From Caldisericaceae bacterium (GTDB taxonomy: Bacteria > Calditrichota > Calditrichia > Calditrichales > Calditrichaceae), in assembly GCA_021160885.1 (NCBI GenBank), contig JAGHBR010000261.1, positions 1 through 8,031 on the forward strand: DNA of 8,031 nucleotides. Reading direction: 5' to 3'. This document shows positions 6,699 to 8,031 of the stretch, one piece after another. Position 1 is the stretch's first letter; every line of letters starts with the position of its first letter. Under the pieces are notes generated by a model. It made no database searches and was not told the DNA's origin. It saw nothing but the letters and a program-made list of their open reading frames with translations. The position numbers and the translations under genes are program-made.

Positions 6699-7044
6699 TT
6701 AACTCATGGGCGCCATGTAGCTGGCCCGACCATCACCAACCGCCATCAGACCCACTAACTTAACCGGTCAGGTCGTAATAATTTTTACGCCAGCATTTAA
6801 ATTGTAATTGTAAAAAGGACGGCCACGATGATGGCCGCTTCCTGTTCAATTTTTTGTTTTAGGTACGTTACCTGAGGATGCGAAAAAGAGGCTCCGGCAT
6901 CACACATGGGCAATGAATAATCACGAAGGTCAATTAATTCCGCAGTTTCATTAAGATTCCGAAATGTTTGTTGTGCTGTTTTTGCCAATACAAAACTACG
7001 GATTTTTTATTCAGACTGGCGCTGATTAAAAGAAAATTTGTCTC
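6699..7044 (-). pseudogene. Decayed NADPH-dependent FMN reductase
   Basis: This is a frameshifted and truncated remnant read leftwards. Successive pieces fall in different frames but follow the family order. An N-terminal strand and phosphate-binding loop (LLISASLNKKS, about 7035-7000) comes first. Then comes SFVLAKTAQQTF leading into ELIDLRDYSLPMCDAG and an AAIIVAV strand (about 6998-6815), then FYNYNLNAGVK (about 6810-6785) and DLTG (about 6770). The last piece is KLVGLMAVGDGRASYMAPMS with a stop at 6701-6699. Single-base losses explain the shifts: restoring one base gives SLNKKS-R-SFVLAK at the first junction and AV-P-FYNYN at the second. A few residues are missing between DLTG and KLVG. 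The usual C-terminal part after SYMAPMS is absent. The longest intact piece is 63 codons (6988-6797, from TTG) with no good ribosome site. Intact relatives are flavin-binding oxidoreductases of about 170-190 residues. The gene is not functional here unless the shifts are sequencing errors, but the missing end argues for true decay. Confidence 0.8.
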
Positions 7045-7089
7045 AATTTTTCGTTTAATTTTTTAATAATAAGTCGCTCTTGCTAAAAA

Positions 7090-7998
7090 TTATTTCCCGC
7101 CGCTAAGAATTCTTTTAAAAACGTAGCCTGCCATGCGTGGATTTTCCTTCAACCTGCGCGTCGAATAGCCATACCAATCTTTTCCGAAAGGAACGTAAAC
7201 GCGTAAACGATGGCCGGCATTAACCAAAATTTCACGCAATTCTTCCTGAACGCCCAACAGCATTTGAAATTCGTAATTTTCACGTTTCAGCTTTAATCGG
7301 TCAATAACGGTTAAAGCGTGATAAATCAGTTTTTCATCATGGGTGGCAATACCTGTGTAGCAGCCATTACTGAGTAATTTGTCAAGATTGTACTTGAAGC
7401 TTTCGTTAATTATGGCCATGTCCTTAAAGGCAACTTTCTTTGGTTCTACGTAAATCCCTTTACACAGTCTCAAATTGGCCTTGTGCTCAATTAAATGATT
7501 AATGTCATCAATGGTTCTTCTAAGGTAAGCCTGAATCACCGTCCCCACATGTTGACCACCGAACTCTTCCTTCAACTTTAAATAAATTTCAATAGTAGTA
7601 TCCGTGGTGGTGTGGTCTTCCATATCGATGCGCACAAAGTTGCCTAATTTTTGAGCTTCCTGAACCACCCGTCGTATGTTCTGGTAACAAAAATCCTTGC
7701 TGATCATTAAGCCCATGTGCGTTGGTTTCAGGGAAACATTGGAATCGAGTTTTTCGCGGTCAATGGTGCGTAACATTTCGATGTAACTGTCCGCCGCCTG
7801 CAGACAAATTTTTTCGTCGGTGCTAAATTCACCCAACAAATCCATGGTGGCCATAATGCCTTTTGCGTTCAATTCTTTTACTTTAGCCACCCCCTCTTCC
7901 AAAGTGGAACCGGCAATGTAAATTTTAGAGAAAAATTTTACGATTGGTTTGGGAACCAGAGGTAAACCCCACACGATTAGCTGATCAAACCATTTCAT
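7090..7998 (-). CDS. Proline dehydrogenase (monofunctional, FAD-dependent)
   Basis: The 302-residue enzyme oxidises L-proline to pyrroline-5-carboxylate and passes electrons through FAD to the quinone pool, the first step of proline catabolism. The length fits the compact monofunctional bacterial type (about 300 residues) rather than the bifunctional PutA. TIM-barrel motifs appear in order: SLKPTHMGL (89-97), FVRIDMEDH (121-129), VIQAYLRRT (154-162), LRLCKGIY (176-183), GIATHD (216-221), YEFQMLLGV (242-250) and RVYVPFG (266-272). Then comes YSTRRLKENP (278-287), whose Arg pair binds the proline carboxylate in characterised relatives. An in-frame GTG at 8004 would add two residues, but it lies inside the ribosome site, so the ATG at 7998 is preferred. 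The N-terminus (MKWFDQLIVWGLPLVPKPIV) is hydrophobic, which suits a peripheral membrane enzyme. No pyrroline-5-carboxylate dehydrogenase gene is visible, so the partner step is encoded elsewhere. Confidence 0.92.
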   Translation of the reverse strand: MKWFDQLIVWGLPLVPKPIVKFFSKIYIAGSTLEEGVAKVKELNAKGIMATMDLLGEFSTDEKICLQAADSYIEMLRTIDREKLDSNVSLKPTHMGLMISKDFCYQNIRRVVQEAQKLGNFVRIDMEDHTTTDTTIEIYLKLKEEFGGQHVGTVIQAYLRRTIDDINHLIEHKANLRLCKGIYVEPKKVAFKDMAIINESFKYNLDKLLSNGCYTGIATHDEKLIYHALTVIDRLKLKRENYEFQMLLGVQEELREILVNAGHRLRVYVPFGKDWYGYSTRRLKENPRMAGYVFKRILSGGK

Positions 7999-8000
7999 AA

Positions 8001-8008
8001 CCACCTCT
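8001..8008 (-). promoter_or_regulatory. Ribosome-binding site of proline dehydrogenase
   Basis: Read on the minus strand, AGAGGTGG ends two bases before the ATG at 7998; its GAGG core is 5 bases from the ATG. The GTG at 8004-8002 falls within this site and so cannot be the usual start. Confidence 0.7.
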
Positions 8009-8031
8009 TTTAATTAATATTTAATTCCGTC

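Noticed and set aside
7028..7052. AT-only hairpin followed by T residues on the minus strand, a possible proline dehydrogenase terminator
   Set aside because: The stem is nearly all A-T with a mismatch, and it coincides with the N-terminal coding remnant of the FMN reductase pseudogene, so its structure is better explained as old coding sequence.
1..8031. tRNA, rRNA, CRISPR array or riboswitch
   Set aside because: Reading both strands of the gaps showed no cloverleaf, no regularly spaced direct repeats with unique spacers and no recognisable riboswitch core.

Overview
The window looks like a chromosomal segment from a Gram-negative bacterium. The evidence is an exported FecR/Ig-like protein paired with an outer-membrane beta-barrel protein ending in Phe. 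The moderately AT-rich composition, AGGAG/AAGGA-type ribosome sites and protein style fit the Calditrichota/FCB neighbourhood (a Caldithrix-like organism). That placement is an impression from memory and no search was run. Five complete protein genes, one gene cut by the left edge and one decayed gene can be supported.

Left edge (1-438): a minus-strand gene enters from the left with its first 37 codons in view. Its start resembles a multicopy, probably mobile-element-associated protein family. A perfect 11-bp inverted repeat overlaps its ribosome-binding site. The rest is an AT-rich intergenic stretch with phased AAATTT tracts leading into the next gene.

Envelope operon (439-3641, plus strand): a secreted FecR-domain protein with three Ig-like repeats is followed after 14 bp by an outer-membrane beta-barrel protein. 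They probably work together at the cell envelope; their substrate is unknown.

Selenium block (3914-6567, plus strand): the central item is one 729-residue protein that joins a cysteine desulfurase/selenocysteine lyase-type enzyme to a complete selenophosphate synthetase (SelD). It is followed by a short YedF-type DsrE-like protein that lacks the usual TusA-like front domain. Together they suggest a compact route in which selenium (or sulfur) is released as a protein-bound perselenide, passed to SelD and turned into selenophosphate. No selA, selB, tRNA-Sec or mnmH lies in the window, so the end use of the selenophosphate cannot be read here.

Right part (6568-8031): a repeat-bearing spacer holds a frameshifted and truncated NADPH-dependent FMN reductase pseudogene (minus strand). 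Next comes an intact monofunctional proline dehydrogenase (minus strand). A degenerate 7-nt repeat (AATGTTG-type) occurs once on each side of the selenium block, in opposite orientations. An 8-nt pyrimidine-rich tandem repeat lies just upstream of the fusion gene.
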